A stretch of 64,000 nt of DNA from Brevibacterium atlanticum (GCF_011617245.1 NZ_CP050152.1:1426001-1490000), one strand, 5' to 3'. Positions 16,605-31,481 are shown, counted from the first letter of the stretch. Numbers and translations are program-made. Notes: generated from the letters alone by a model not told the origin.

Positions 16605-17297
16605 ATGTGCGGTCGACTCAATATGTCTCTCGATCCGGCGGATCTCGCCGATGAGCTTCGGCTGGACGTCGTCTCCTATGACTATTCGCCGCGCTACAAC
16701 GTTCCACCGGGATCGTTCGTCCCGATCGTCGTCGAGCGCCTCGATGAAGAGGGTCAGCTCCATCGCAGACTTGAGACCGCGTCATGGGGCCTGGTTCCTT
16801 CGTGGGCGAAGGATGTGAAGATCGGCTTCAAGGCTTTCAACGCCCGATCCGAGACCGTGTTGGACAAACCGATGTTCCGGCAGGCGATCAGGCGCCGCCG
16901 TTGTGCGTTGCCGATCCCGGGCTACTACGAATGGGAGACGGCGGAGGGCGGCAAACAGCCGTGGATGATGAGCGCCGCGGGCAAGGACCCTCTGTTCATG
17001 GCCGGTCTCTTCGAGTTCTGGAAGCAGCCGGACGAGAGCTGGCTGGTTTCGACGTCGATCCTCACCATGGAGTCGGCTGGACATCTCTCCGAAGTCCATC
17101 ACCGAATGCCGGTGTTCCTCGGGCGTGAGCGCATCGATGATTGGATCGACCCGGGAGTGCTCAGCAACGACGTCCCCGAACTGTTGGCTGCGACCCTGGA
17201 TCACGTCGACCCTGCAAGTGTGACCCGACACAAGGTCGGCAAGGCAGTGGGCAATGTCCGCAATGACACTCCGGAGCTCACCCAGCCGGTCGGCTGA
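16605..17297 (+). CDS. SOS response-associated peptidase (SRAP/HMCES/YedK family)
   Basis: A 230-aa protein that in this family forms a covalent thiazolidine link to abasic sites in single-stranded DNA through Cys2, shielding them from breakage. Diagnostic features: MCGRLN with Cys2 at the N terminus, WGLVPSWAKD, FNARSET (active-site Asn and Glu), CALPIPGYYEWE and HHRMPVFL. The first residue after Met being Cys fixes the start at 16605. GAGGAT lies 6 bp upstream (leaderless). Followed by the rrn promoter region. Confidence 0.92.
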   Translation: MCGRLNMSLDPADLADELRLDVVSYDYSPRYNVPPGSFVPIVVERLDEEGQLHRRLETASWGLVPSWAKDVKIGFKAFNARSETVLDKPMFRQAIRRRRCALPIPGYYEWETAEGGKQPWMMSAAGKDPLFMAGLFEFWKQPDESWLVSTSILTMESAGHLSEVHHRMPVFLGRERIDDWIDPGVLSNDVPELLAATLDHVDPASVTRHKVGKAVGNVRNDTPELTQPVG

Positions 17298-17397
17298 CAA
17301 CCGATCCTCAAGCGGAAGTCGGGCAGGTTTCGACGGCTGTTCTGAGGCCCGTGCAACTGTCGGCGCGAGCGTCGAACGGCCAGCGTTCGACGTCGTT

Positions 17398-17426
17398 TTG
17401 CGCACCGATGATGATGTGTGTATCGT
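17398..17426 (+). promoter_or_regulatory. rrn promoter P1
   Basis: TTGCGC (-35, 17398-17403) and TATCGT (-10, 17421-17426) with a 17-bp spacer, about 450 bp upstream of 16S. Confidence 0.55.
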
Positions 17427-17508
17427 TGTCCGGGTTGCCGAGCCGCAAGGAACGGCGACAGTCGCTCTCATCGGGAACGATTCGGGTAAAACGAAGATGA
17501 ACTTCGAG

Positions 17509-17537
17509 TTGCACGGGCCGGAACAACCATGTAGAGT
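17509..17537 (+). promoter_or_regulatory. rrn promoter P2
   Basis: TTGCAC (-35, 17509-17514) and TAGAGT (-10, 17532-17537) with a 17-bp spacer, the best housekeeping-type promoter in the window, about 335 bp upstream of 16S. With P1 it gives tandem control. Confidence 0.75.
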
Positions 17538-17872
17538 AGACATCCGCTGGCACAGCGAGTCGCAAGACGAAAAGTGCACAACAGAAACTGATACCCCCAG
17601 TGAACACGCTTGTGTGTGGTGATGGGTGTGTGTTTGTGGTTTGAGAATCCAATAGCGTGTTTGTTTGAACAAGTTGTGATGCCAGAACATTTTATTTTCT
17701 GGTGAGACAATCACACGGCCAAGCATCTGTGTTCATCCTTCGTGTGGGTGGTTCTTCGCCGAACCTCCCGCAACATAGTGGGGTGAGCGTTTCGGGTGTT
17801 TGGTTGTTTTTTGGTCAACCTTCTCACCCCGTGAGGGGTTGGCTGTCTTGCTGGGATTCATTCGTACCATGT
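17538..17872 (+). other. rrn leader with antitermination-like box
   Basis: This gene-free leader carries GGTTTGAGAATCCAATAG at 17638-17655. The same 14-base core recurs in the 16S-23S spacer at 19678-19694 and a weaker form (GTTTGAAGATC) before 5S at 23001. The placement matches Nus-dependent boxA-type antitermination signals. The rest is GT-rich and probably forms the 16S processing stem. Confidence 0.5.
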
Positions 17873-22948
<5,076 letters not shown>

Positions 22949-23121
22949 CAACAAAATTGTGGTTGGTGTGTGTGTGCGAGTTTTGTTGCTCTGAATGATT
23001 GTTTGAAGATCCGCTCCTTGTGGGGTGTTGCATCAGGGGTGTTCGCGTTCGCTGTGCGGTTCTTGGACCACTACCGCCTGAGGCCTCTTTTTTGTGGGGT
23101 TGTGGTGGTGGTCTGTGTGGT

Positions 23122-23242
23122 TTTGCGGTGGTGATAGTGGTGGGGAAACGCCCGGTTAACCGTTCCGATCCCGGTAGCTAAGCCCATTCGCGCTGATGGT
23201 ACTGCAACTTGGTGGTTGTGGGAGAGTAGGTGACTGCCGCAA
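23122..23242 (+). rRNA. rrf: 5S ribosomal RNA
   Basis: About 121 nt. The ends pair (TTGCGG at 23123 with CCGCAA at 23237). Internal conserved blocks are GGGGAAACGCCCGG, CCGATCCCGGTAGCTAAGC, GATGGTACTGC and GGGAGAGTAGG. It closes the rrn operon about 170 bp after 23S. Confidence 0.95.
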
Positions 23243-23253
23243 TATTCTTTACG

Positions 23254-23290
23254 GGAGGGAGTCCGTTTGTGCGGGCTCCCTCCTTCCTAT
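23254..23290 (+). terminator. rrn terminator T1
   Basis: Arms 23254-23265 and 23272-23283 pair with one G-U around a 6-nt loop, followed by a T-rich stretch. It lies 11 bp after 5S. Confidence 0.85.
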
Positions 23291-23300
23291 GTGTGTGGGG

Positions 23301-23338
23301 ATGGCCCCGTTCGACCCTGTTGGGCTGAGCGGGGCCAT
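23301..23338 (+). terminator. rrn terminator T2
   Basis: ATGGCCCCG (23301-23309) pairs with CGGGGCCAT (23330-23338), giving a second hairpin in tandem with T1, a usual arrangement after rRNA operons. Confidence 0.75.
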
Positions 23339-23575
23339 TCGTGTATTCACCTGCCGTTGCAGCGGTGCATCCGGTCGTTCTCCTGCGGCCGCCCAAGATG
23401 TGGCTGTGGGTTCGTCCGCTCTTGCTGGGAGAGGGTCGGTGTGCACGGTGCACTCGAGGCCAAGCCGGTCGTCTTTTACTCGGCTTATTTCTCGTTCAAG
23501 GCGGAACGCGTTCTTCGAATGGTGCTCGGGTCCACAGGTGGGCTACGGCCTGAATGAGGCGATCGAACCGCGGCA

Positions 23576-23997
23576 TCAGGAGCTGAGGCCGAGGAAGGCA
23601 CGGACCGGTTCCGCACCGGTCACGTTGACCTCACCAGGCTGGTGTCGGTAGTCCTCAGAGCGAAGCACTATCTTGTTCTCAATTTGGGTGCTCCCATCCT
23701 GGCCGATGGTTCGTTGGTCACCGTTGGGCGAGTAGCCGAGCTTCTCCGACACTCCTCGAGGGTGAGGTTCGCACGTGTCGCCCAGTGATATTGAGCGAGG
23801 TTCCGGGCGACCTGCTCATCACTGCCGGAATCCCAGTCGACGAGGAAGGCCTGAATACCATTGCGTCTCACGCCTCCGCGGGCGATCGCTGCGAGTTCGG
23901 GAATGTCGGCTTACCGAACCGGTGAAAGCTCCATATCTCCCGAAGACAGACGAAGTGCATAGGGCGGCCAGATCTCCTCGATATCCATGCGTTCCAT
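23576..23997 (-). pseudogene. Decayed GNAT acetyltransferase
   Basis: The minus strand encodes a GNAT-like N terminus from ATG 23988 (or 23997): MDIEEIWPPYALRLSSGDM, then an in-frame TAA at 23911-23913. The same frame continues with ADIPELAAIARGG and RRNGIQAFLVDWDSGSDEQV up to TLEE near 23766. There the frame changes and a typical C terminus follows, including EKLGYSPNGDQRTIGQDGS, ENKIVLRSEDYRHQ and VTGAEPVRAFLGLSS, stopping at 23576. The acetyl-CoA-binding core expected between these parts is missing, so there is one nonsense codon plus an internal deletion with frameshift. An intact copy may exist elsewhere. Confidence 0.8.
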
Positions 23998-24026
23998 TTC
24001 TCCATTCCGCCTTCTACCGCCGATGA

Positions 24027-25475
<1,449 letters not shown>

Positions 25476-25550
25476 GCAGCTGACCGAGCGGATCCGCTGT
25501 GTCGACACCATGGACACATCTGATCAACACGATCAGTGACGAGCCCCGCA

Positions 25551-25593
25551 CCCCGGCCTGGACAGCTTCTGTTTGAAGCGGATCAGCCCGGGG
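25551..25593. terminator. Two-step hairpin terminator after gdhA
   Basis: Outer arms 25551-25560 and 25584-25593 pair at 9 of 10 positions; an inner stem GCTTC/GAAGC (25565-25579) closes a 5-nt loop. It lies between convergent gdhA and the flavin reductase gene. Nothing else was seen in 25476-25717. Confidence 0.6.
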
Positions 25594-25717
25594 CGGAGTT
25601 CTTCGCATGTCTCGTGCCGGGCCGGTGGTTTCAGCCTGGAGTGTCTACCGCGGCTCTGGGTACTCCGCCCGCATCCGCTCGGGACGCTTGCCACGCCCAG
25701 CCAGACGTGCGCTGCTC

Positions 25718-26233
25718 TCAGCGAGGTCCGATGGTTCCGTAGCCCTTGCGCCACCGCAGCAGGGGGCGACTCGTGCCCGCGTTCTTCCCCGCACCCAGAG
25801 CCACCACCTCACCGACGACGATGTTGTGCGTGGCCACCTCGAGCACCTCGGTGAGTTCGAGCTCGAACCAGGCGATCGCCTCGGTGAGCACGGGCTGACC
25901 GGCCTGCGGAGCAGGGAAGGTGTCGATGCCCTTGAGCGAGCCGTACAACGGCTGCCCCGAGGCTCCGAGACGTTCGGAGAGGTCCCGCTGCTCCGAATTC
26001 AGCAGAGAGATCGCGAAGTGCGAGCTCGCCTCCAGCGTCTCCATCATCCGCGAACCGGAATAGACACTCACGGCCATGGTCGGCGGATCATAGGAGACAT
26101 CGAGGAAGGAATCGACGGTGATCGCGTGCAGTGCGCTGCCACGGGTCGCCGAGACGACTGCGACGGCCGCGGCGATGTCATCGCTGAGTTCCCGGTAGCG
26201 TTCTGTGAGGGATTCGTCGTGGGCCTGGTCCAT
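25718..26233 (-). CDS. Flavin reductase domain protein
   Basis: A 171-aa FMN-binding split-barrel protein of the flavin reductase-like family, which reduce FMN or FAD with NAD(P)H for partner monooxygenases. Visible: VSATRGSALHAITVDSFLDVSYDPPTMAVSVYSGS, the loop reading FAISLLNSEQRDLSERLG, and the C-terminal LLRWRKGYGTIG. Partner unknown; none is adjacent. TAGAAT lies 7 bp before the ATG at 26233, predicting a leaderless mRNA. Divergent from DUF3039 with only 31 bp between start codons. Confidence 0.8.
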   Translation of the reverse strand: MDQAHDESLTERYRELSDDIAAAVAVVSATRGSALHAITVDSFLDVSYDPPTMAVSVYSGSRMMETLEASSHFAISLLNSEQRDLSERLGASGQPLYGSLKGIDTFPAPQAGQPVLTEAIAWFELELTEVLEVATHNIVVGEVVALGAGKNAGTSRPLLRWRKGYGTIGPR

Positions 26234-26240
26234 GACTCAC

Positions 26241-26258
26241 ATTCTAGGGAACTACAAT
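26241..26258. promoter_or_regulatory. Overlapping divergent leaderless promoters
   Basis: TAGAAT on the minus strand (26241-26246) ends 7 bp from ATG 26233; TACAAT on the plus strand (26253-26258) ends 6 bp from ATG 26265. The two -10 boxes are 6 bp apart, so each -35 must fall at the opposite gene's start. Confidence 0.6.
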
Positions 26259-26264
26259 GGAGCC

Positions 26265-26519
26265 ATGACCATTCCAGCTTCAGGCGGTTCAGCAACGATC
26301 GAGCGCGAGCAGTCCGAGCAGCTTGTCGAGCCCGGAGACCACGAGCGCTTCAGCCACTACGCTCCCAAGGACAAGATCATGGAGTCCATGGTGACCGGGA
26401 CTCCGTTGATCGCCTTGTGCGGAAAGGTGTGGGTCCCCACCCGCGACCCAGAGCGGTTCCCGATCTGCCCCAAGTGCAAAGAGATCTACGAGACGATGTC
26501 CGAAGGACCCCAGGAGTAG
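26265..26519 (+). CDS. DUF3039 family protein
   Basis: An 84-aa actinobacterial protein of unknown function. The conserved C-terminal half reads RFSHYAPKDKIMESMVTGTP, then LCGKVWVPTRDPERFPICPKC; Cys residues in LCGK and CPKC could bind a metal. The ATG 26265 is favoured by the TACAAT box 6 bp upstream. It ends directly against the helicase ATG with no gap, so the pair is translationally coupled and probably works together. Confidence 0.85.
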   Translation: MTIPASGGSATIEREQSEQLVEPGDHERFSHYAPKDKIMESMVTGTPLIALCGKVWVPTRDPERFPICPKCKEIYETMSEGPQE

Positions 26520-28313
26520 ATGTCCGCGGAACGTCTCCCATCAGCACCAGGGACCTCCGCTGCAGAACAACTTCCACCGGCTTTTCCCGAACGCGCCGCT
26601 TGGGGAACGGCCGGAAAGTTGCGTGCCTGGCAGGCGGAGGCCCTCGAACTCTACTTCCAGAAGCAGCCCAAGGACTTCCTGGCCGTCGCGACCCCCGGGG
26701 CCGGTAAGACCACATTCGCTCTGCGTCTGGCGGCCGAACTCCTGGCCCAGCGGGTCGTCAACCGCGTCACCGTCGTCGCCCCCACCGAACACCTCAAGGT
26801 GCAGTGGGCAGATTCGGCGGCGCGTGTGGGCATCAAACTCGACCCCCACTTCAAGAACTCGCAGGGCAGACATGCGCCCGGATTCCACGGAGTGGCCCTG
26901 ACCTACGCCCAGGTGGCGGCGAAGCCGGTCCTCCACCACAACCGGACCGCCGCCGGCCGCACCCTCGTCATCCTCGACGAGGTCCACCACGGCGGTGACG
27001 CGCTGTCATGGGGTGACGCGGTCCGGGAGGCCTTCGGTCCGGCCGTGCGCCGACTGTCCCTGACCGGAACCCCGTTCCGGTCGGACACGTCGCCGATCCC
27101 GTTCGTCACCTATGCTCCCGACGAGAACGGCATCCGCACCTCGGTGGCGGACTACTCCTACGGGTACGGCCGCGCGCTCAAGGACTCCGTCGTCCGCCCC
27201 GTCCTCTTCCTCGCCTACGCCGGAGCCATGTCCTGGCGGACCAAGGCCGGCGACGAGATGTCACACGTGCTCGGCGAGGAGACGACGAAGGACATCAACG
27301 CCCAGGCGTGGCGCACAGCGCTCGACCCGAAGGGCGACTGGATCCCCGCCGTGCTCAAGGCCGCTGACCTCCGACTGACCGAGGTCCGCCGCACCGTCCC
27401 CGACGCCGGCGGCCTCGTCATCGCCACCGACCAGGAGGCGGCCCGCGCCTACGCCAAACGCCTCCACGACATCACCGGCGAGAAGCCGACGGTCGTGCTC
27501 TCCGACGAGGCCGGCGCCTCGGAGCGGATCGAGCAGTTCCAGAACTCCACCGACCGTTGGATGGTGGCCGTGCGCATGGTCTCCGAAGGCGTCGACGTCC
27601 CACGTCTGTGTGTCGGCGTCTACGCGACCTCGTCATCGACCCCGCTGTTCTTCGCGCAGGCGATCGGACGCTTCGTGCGTGCTCGCAAGCGCGGAGAGAC
27701 CGCCTCGGTGTTCCTGCCCTCCGTGCCGGTTCTGCTTGCCTTGGCCAACACGATGGAAGTCGAACGCGACCACGCCCTCGATCGCCCGAGGAACGAGGAC
27801 GAGAACGATGTCGTCGTCTTCGACGAGCAGGCCATGGAACAGGCGAACCGCAACGAAGGAGCCTCGTCCGACCAGCTCGGCTCCTTCGAAGCACTCGGAG
27901 CCGAAGCCCTGTTCGACCGGGTGCTCTACGACGGCGGCGAATTCGGCACCGGCGGTGCCATCGGTTCGGAAGACGAACTCGACTTCATCGGGATCCCCGG
28001 GCTGCTCGAACCCGATCAGGTTCACGAACTGCTGCGCACCCAACAGGCCAGGCAGGCCAAACGGAAGACCGCGGCAGGACCCCCGGAACCGGAGACGGCC
28101 ACCAGCGAACTCGAACACCGGGCGATGAAGGAAGAGCGCAACCAGCTGCAGAGCCTCGTCGGCGCCTGGTCACGCCGCACCGGCACGCCGCATCAGAACG
28201 TGCACGTCGAACTGCGCAAGGCCTGCGGCGGACCGGCCGTGGCCCAGGCCACGCGCGAACAGATCCAGGCCCGGATCGCAAAGCTGCAGGGTTGGTTCGT
28301 CGGCAAGAAGTGA
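26520..28313 (+). CDS. DEAD/DEAH-box superfamily 2 helicase
   Basis: A 597-aa protein with an SF2 helicase core in its N-terminal two thirds. Walker A is ATPGAGKTTF (about residues 60-69), motif II is LDEVHH (about 153-158), motif III is SLTGTPFRSD, and motif VI appears as QAIGRFVRARKRGE (about residues 380-393). The C-terminal third is charged and lacks a recognised domain. Nucleic-acid target and role are not known. Fused end-to-start with DUF3039, an arrangement I recall from other actinobacteria. Converges on pncB with a 13-bp gap. Confidence 0.9.
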   Translation: MSAERLPSAPGTSAAEQLPPAFPERAAWGTAGKLRAWQAEALELYFQKQPKDFLAVATPGAGKTTFALRLAAELLAQRVVNRVTVVAPTEHLKVQWADSAARVGIKLDPHFKNSQGRHAPGFHGVALTYAQVAAKPVLHHNRTAAGRTLVILDEVHHGGDALSWGDAVREAFGPAVRRLSLTGTPFRSDTSPIPFVTYAPDENGIRTSVADYSYGYGRALKDSVVRPVLFLAYAGAMSWRTKAGDEMSHVLGEETTKDINAQAWRTALDPKGDWIPAVLKAADLRLTEVRRTVPDAGGLVIATDQEAARAYAKRLHDITGEKPTVVLSDEAGASERIEQFQNSTDRWMVAVRMVSEGVDVPRLCVGVYATSSSTPLFFAQAIGRFVRARKRGETASVFLPSVPVLLALANTMEVERDHALDRPRNEDENDVVVFDEQAMEQANRNEGASSDQLGSFEALGAEALFDRVLYDGGEFGTGGAIGSEDELDFIGIPGLLEPDQVHELLRTQQARQAKRKTAAGPPEPETATSELEHRAMKEERNQLQSLVGAWSRRTGTPHQNVHVELRKACGGPAVAQATREQIQARIAKLQGWFVGKK

Positions 28314-28326
28314 TGCCGGGAGAGGC

Positions 28327-29646
28327 TCAGGCCGTGTAGAAGATCGTCGGAATGGCCGGCTCGCCGTCCTGCAGACGGCGTGCCGAGCGCGGCAGTTCGG
28401 CCAGTGACTCGTCGTGTCGTGCACAGGCCTTCTTCACACCGGCCGCCCCGATGAACGCTTCGTCGATCTCACCGTCGATGACGAGATCGACGCTGAGACG
28501 ACGCCCCTCACCGACGTCTCCCGGCAGGGACGGAATGCCGACGGCCTCCTCGACGGCGATCGCACCGTCGATGAGTCTCAGGGCTTCCTTGTGACCGCCC
28601 CGTGAGGGTTTGCCGGACGAATGCTTCGCCACGGACGTCCATTCCCCGGCTTCGTCGGCGCGCGCCACGAGCTTGTACACCAAGCCGGCCGCCGGTGCTC
28701 CGGAACCGGTGACGACACGGGTGCCGACTCCGTAGGAATCGACGGGGGAGGCCGCCAGCGCTGCGATCGCGTACTCGTCGAGGTCGCTCGTGACCGTGAT
28801 CGTCGTGTCATGGGCGCCGAGGCGGTCGAGACCGTCCCGGACCTCCCTGGCCTGTTCGATGAGATCCCCGGAATCGATCCGCACCCCGCCGAGATCCGTC
28901 CCGGCGAGCTCGACCGCAGTCGCCAGCGCCTCCTCGACGTCGTAGGTGTCGAGCAGGAGCGTCGTGTCCTGACCCAGCGACTTCAGCTGAGCAGCGAAGG
29001 CCTCACGTTCGGAGTCGTGGAGGAGGGTGAAGGAATGCGCCGAGGTCCCGATCGTACGCAGTCCGTACCTGAGGCCAGCGGCCAGATTCGACGTCGACGC
29101 GAAACCGCCGATGACGGCCGCCCGAGCCGCCGCCACTGCGGCATGCTCGTTCGTGCGTCGTCCGCCCATCTCCGCGCACGGACGATCACCGGCTGCCTGC
29201 GCCATCCGGGAAGCCGCCGAGGCGACCGCACAGTCGTAGTTCATCGCTGAGAGGATGAGCGTCTCGAGGATGACACCCTCGGCGAACGTCGATTCGATGG
29301 TCAGCAGCGGTGAGCCGGGGAAGTAGATCTCGCCTTCGGCATAGCCGCGGATAGTCCCGGAGAACCGGTAGTTCGAGAGCCAGTCGATGGTGCGATCGTC
29401 GACGATCTGCTCACGGCTGAGATACGACAGCTCGGCGTCGTCGAAGCGGAAGTCCCGGATCATCTCGAGGATCCGGCCGGTGCCGGCGACGACACCGTAG
29501 CGACGACCGGCAGGAAGCGTGCGGCCGAAGACTTCGAAGAGGCTCTTGCGGTGTGCAGCGCCCGATTCCAAGGCGGCCTGCACCATCGTCAATTCGTACT
29601 GATCCGTGAAGAATGCCGTCGAATCGGCGCGTGTGAGATCACTCAT
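28327..29646 (-). CDS. pncB: Nicotinate phosphoribosyltransferase
   Basis: A 439-aa enzyme making nicotinate mononucleotide from nicotinate and PRPP, the entry to NAD salvage. Motifs: FTDQYELTMVQAAL at the N terminus, EGEIYFPGSPLLTIES, MGGRRTNEHAAVAAARAAVIGGFASTSN (read in parts) and the phosphoribosyl region VTSDLDEYAIAALAASPVDSYGVGT. C-terminal SVDLVID and HDESLAELPRSAR also fit. TAAGAT lies 7 bp before the ATG, predicting a leaderless mRNA. Divergent from clpS. Confidence 0.93.
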   Translation of the reverse strand: MSDLTRADSTAFFTDQYELTMVQAALESGAAHRKSLFEVFGRTLPAGRRYGVVAGTGRILEMIRDFRFDDAELSYLSREQIVDDRTIDWLSNYRFSGTIRGYAEGEIYFPGSPLLTIESTFAEGVILETLILSAMNYDCAVASAASRMAQAAGDRPCAEMGGRRTNEHAAVAAARAAVIGGFASTSNLAAGLRYGLRTIGTSAHSFTLLHDSEREAFAAQLKSLGQDTTLLLDTYDVEEALATAVELAGTDLGGVRIDSGDLIEQAREVRDGLDRLGAHDTTITVTSDLDEYAIAALAASPVDSYGVGTRVVTGSGAPAAGLVYKLVARADEAGEWTSVAKHSSGKPSRGGHKEALRLIDGAIAVEEAVGIPSLPGDVGEGRRLSVDLVIDGEIDEAFIGAAGVKKACARHDESLAELPRSARRLQDGEPAIPTIFYTA

Positions 29647-29653
29647 AGGCGCG

Positions 29654-29692
29654 ATCTTACGTCACGACAGCGTCAGTCTTCTGCCGTAAGCT
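29654..29692. promoter_or_regulatory. Divergent leaderless promoters of pncB and clpS
   Basis: TAAGAT on the minus strand (29654-29659) is 7 bp from the pncB ATG; TAAGCT on the plus strand (29687-29692) is 6 bp from the clpS GTG. Start codons are 52 bp apart. Confidence 0.6.
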
Positions 29693-29698
29693 GGAAAC

Positions 29699-30004
29699 GT
29701 GAGCAATCCAACGACACCAGTGCTGGAGCCGGACGTCGACGTCCGACCGGCCGAAGACCTGGCCAAGCCCTGGCGGACGGTGGTCTTCAACGACCCGGTC
29801 AACCTCATGAGCTATGTCAGCTTCGTGTTCCAGAGCTACTTCGGCTACTCCGAGGACAAGGCCGACTCCCTGATGCTCGAAGTCCACGAGAACGGCCGCT
29901 CCGTCGTCGCCACGGGTGGCCGCGAAGCCATGGAGCGCGACACCCAGGCGATGCACGAATACGGCTTGTGGGCCGCTTGCCAACCCGATTCAGGATCCGA
30001 CTGA
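29699..30004 (+). CDS. clpS: ATP-dependent Clp protease adaptor ClpS
   Basis: A 101-aa adaptor that binds N-degron substrates and delivers them to ClpAP/ClpCP. The ClpS core is clear: WRTVVFNDPVNLMSYVSFVF, the helix YSEDKADSLMLEVHENGRSVV, and REAMERDTQAMHEYGLWA. The N-terminal 25 residues are a flexible tail. Start GTG 29699 with a -10 box 6 bp upstream. First gene of the clpS-DUF2017-MBL-rph-rdgB cluster. Confidence 0.95.
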   Translation: MSNPTTPVLEPDVDVRPAEDLAKPWRTVVFNDPVNLMSYVSFVFQSYFGYSEDKADSLMLEVHENGRSVVATGGREAMERDTQAMHEYGLWAACQPDSGSD

Positions 30005-30007
30005 TCT

Positions 30008-30583
30008 ATGGCCGCTATCGACGCTCGTGGGGACGACATCGTCCTCAGACTCGAGGACAACGAACGTTCTCTCATGCTCACGGTCTTCACCGACCTCGCA
30101 GCACTCCTGTCGGAGACCGATGACGATGCCGATCGACCGGATTCGGAGAACTGGGAAGCCCGTCTGGGACTCGTCGACCGTCCTCGCCCCGAGGATCCGG
30201 CGCTGCTGCGTCTGCTGCCCGACGTCGACCCCGAGGACGCGGAACGCTCCGCCGAGTTCCGGCGACTGACCGAATACGACCTCAAACAGGCCAAGGCGCA
30301 CAATGTGCGCATCGTGCTGTTGGGACTGAGCAAGGGCAACGACATCACCCTGAACCGCGACGAGGTCTTGGCCTGGATGAAGGGACTCAACGACCTGCGG
30401 CTCGTGTTCGCCGTGCGCCTGGGCATCGATACCGAGGAAGCGCAGGAGGAGAAGTACGCTCACCGCGAGGACCTCTCCGAATCGGAGGACCTCACCCTGA
30501 CCCTGTACGATTTCCTGACCTGGATTCAGGACCGACTGACGACGACCTTGCTGGACCAGGCGCAAGGGGATGACGAGACATGA
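30008..30583 (+). CDS. DUF2017 family protein
   Basis: A 191-aa cytoplasmic, acidic, mostly helical protein of the actinobacterial DUF2017 family, always found next to clpS. Recognisable parts are DPALLRLLPDVDPEDAERSAEFRRLTE, LRLVFAVRLGI and the C-terminal YDFLTWIQDRLTTTLL. Function unknown; the constant pairing suggests a link to Clp-dependent proteolysis (inference). Starts 3 bp after clpS and overlaps the next gene by 4 bases. Confidence 0.88.
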   Translation: MAAIDARGDDIVLRLEDNERSLMLTVFTDLAALLSETDDDADRPDSENWEARLGLVDRPRPEDPALLRLLPDVDPEDAERSAEFRRLTEYDLKQAKAHNVRIVLLGLSKGNDITLNRDEVLAWMKGLNDLRLVFAVRLGIDTEEAQEEKYAHREDLSESEDLTLTLYDFLTWIQDRLTTTLLDQAQGDDET

Positions 30584-31401
30584 AACTCACTGCCATCGGC
30601 ACTGCCGGCTCCTTCCCCGGGCGAGGCGCCCTCGCCAGCTGCTATCTCATCGAATCCGACGAGGAGACGCCCACCCGCATCATCCTCGATCTCGGCTCGG
30701 GTGCGCTCAGCCCGCTCCAGCAGACGATCGACACCGACCGCCTGTCGGGAATCGTGCTCAGCCACCTGCACCCGGATCACTGCATGGACATGACCGGGCT
30801 CTACGTCAAGCACTGCTTCGATCCGAAGTACTTCAACGGCGACATCTCCGACACGGGCACGATCCGCACCCGCACCCCGGTCCTCGCCCCTCCCAGTGCG
30901 AAGGAGCGGCTGACGCGCGCCTACTACACCGATCCCGGTCGCTCACCGGTCGCCAACGGGGGAGACGATTCGGACTTCGACCACGCCTTCGAATTCTCCG
31001 ATCTCGATCACGGCAGCCGACACCAGATCGGTACGCTGACGATCGAGTCCTTCCTCGTCGATCATCCCGTCGAGGCCTACGCGCTGCGCATCACCGATGC
31101 CAAAGGCAGCGTCATCACCTACTCCGGGGACAGCGACGAATGCGACAACCTCGTCGCCGCCGCGAAGGATGCCGACCTCTTCCTCTGCGAAGCGGCATTC
31201 CAAGAGGACCGCGACACCGCCCGAGGCATCCACCTCACCGGAAAGCGGGCCGGGCGAGTGGCCCAGAACGCCGAGGTGGCCTCTCTCGTGCTCACCCACA
31301 TCCCGACCTGGACCGACTGCTCCATCGTCCGCGGTGAGGCAGCCGGCGAATTCCGCGGTCCCATCGAACTCGCGAAACCGGGAGCCACCTGGACGGTGTG
31401 A
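30580..31401 (+). CDS. MBL-fold metallohydrolase (Rv1339-like)
   Basis: A 273-aa metallo-beta-lactamase-fold hydrolase. The metal-binding motif is HLHPDH at residues 62-67, with later ligands in TYSGDSDEC and LVLTHIPTW. The mycobacterial counterpart in the same gene neighbourhood, Rv1339, has been described as an atypical cyclic-nucleotide phosphodiesterase, so a cAMP-hydrolysing role is possible. The ATG overlaps the DUF2017 stop (ATGA). rph follows after 80 bp. Confidence 0.85.
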   Translation: MKLTAIGTAGSFPGRGALASCYLIESDEETPTRIILDLGSGALSPLQQTIDTDRLSGIVLSHLHPDHCMDMTGLYVKHCFDPKYFNGDISDTGTIRTRTPVLAPPSAKERLTRAYYTDPGRSPVANGGDDSDFDHAFEFSDLDHGSRHQIGTLTIESFLVDHPVEAYALRITDAKGSVITYSGDSDECDNLVAAAKDADLFLCEAAFQEDRDTARGIHLTGKRAGRVAQNAEVASLVLTHIPTWTDCSIVRGEAAGEFRGPIELAKPGATWTV

Positions 31402-31481
31402 GTCCGGGACATGTGAGCTCGGGCGAGGCGGCGTAAGCCGCAGCAGAAGAATCCGCAACGACGAAACGAAAGAGGCAGACA

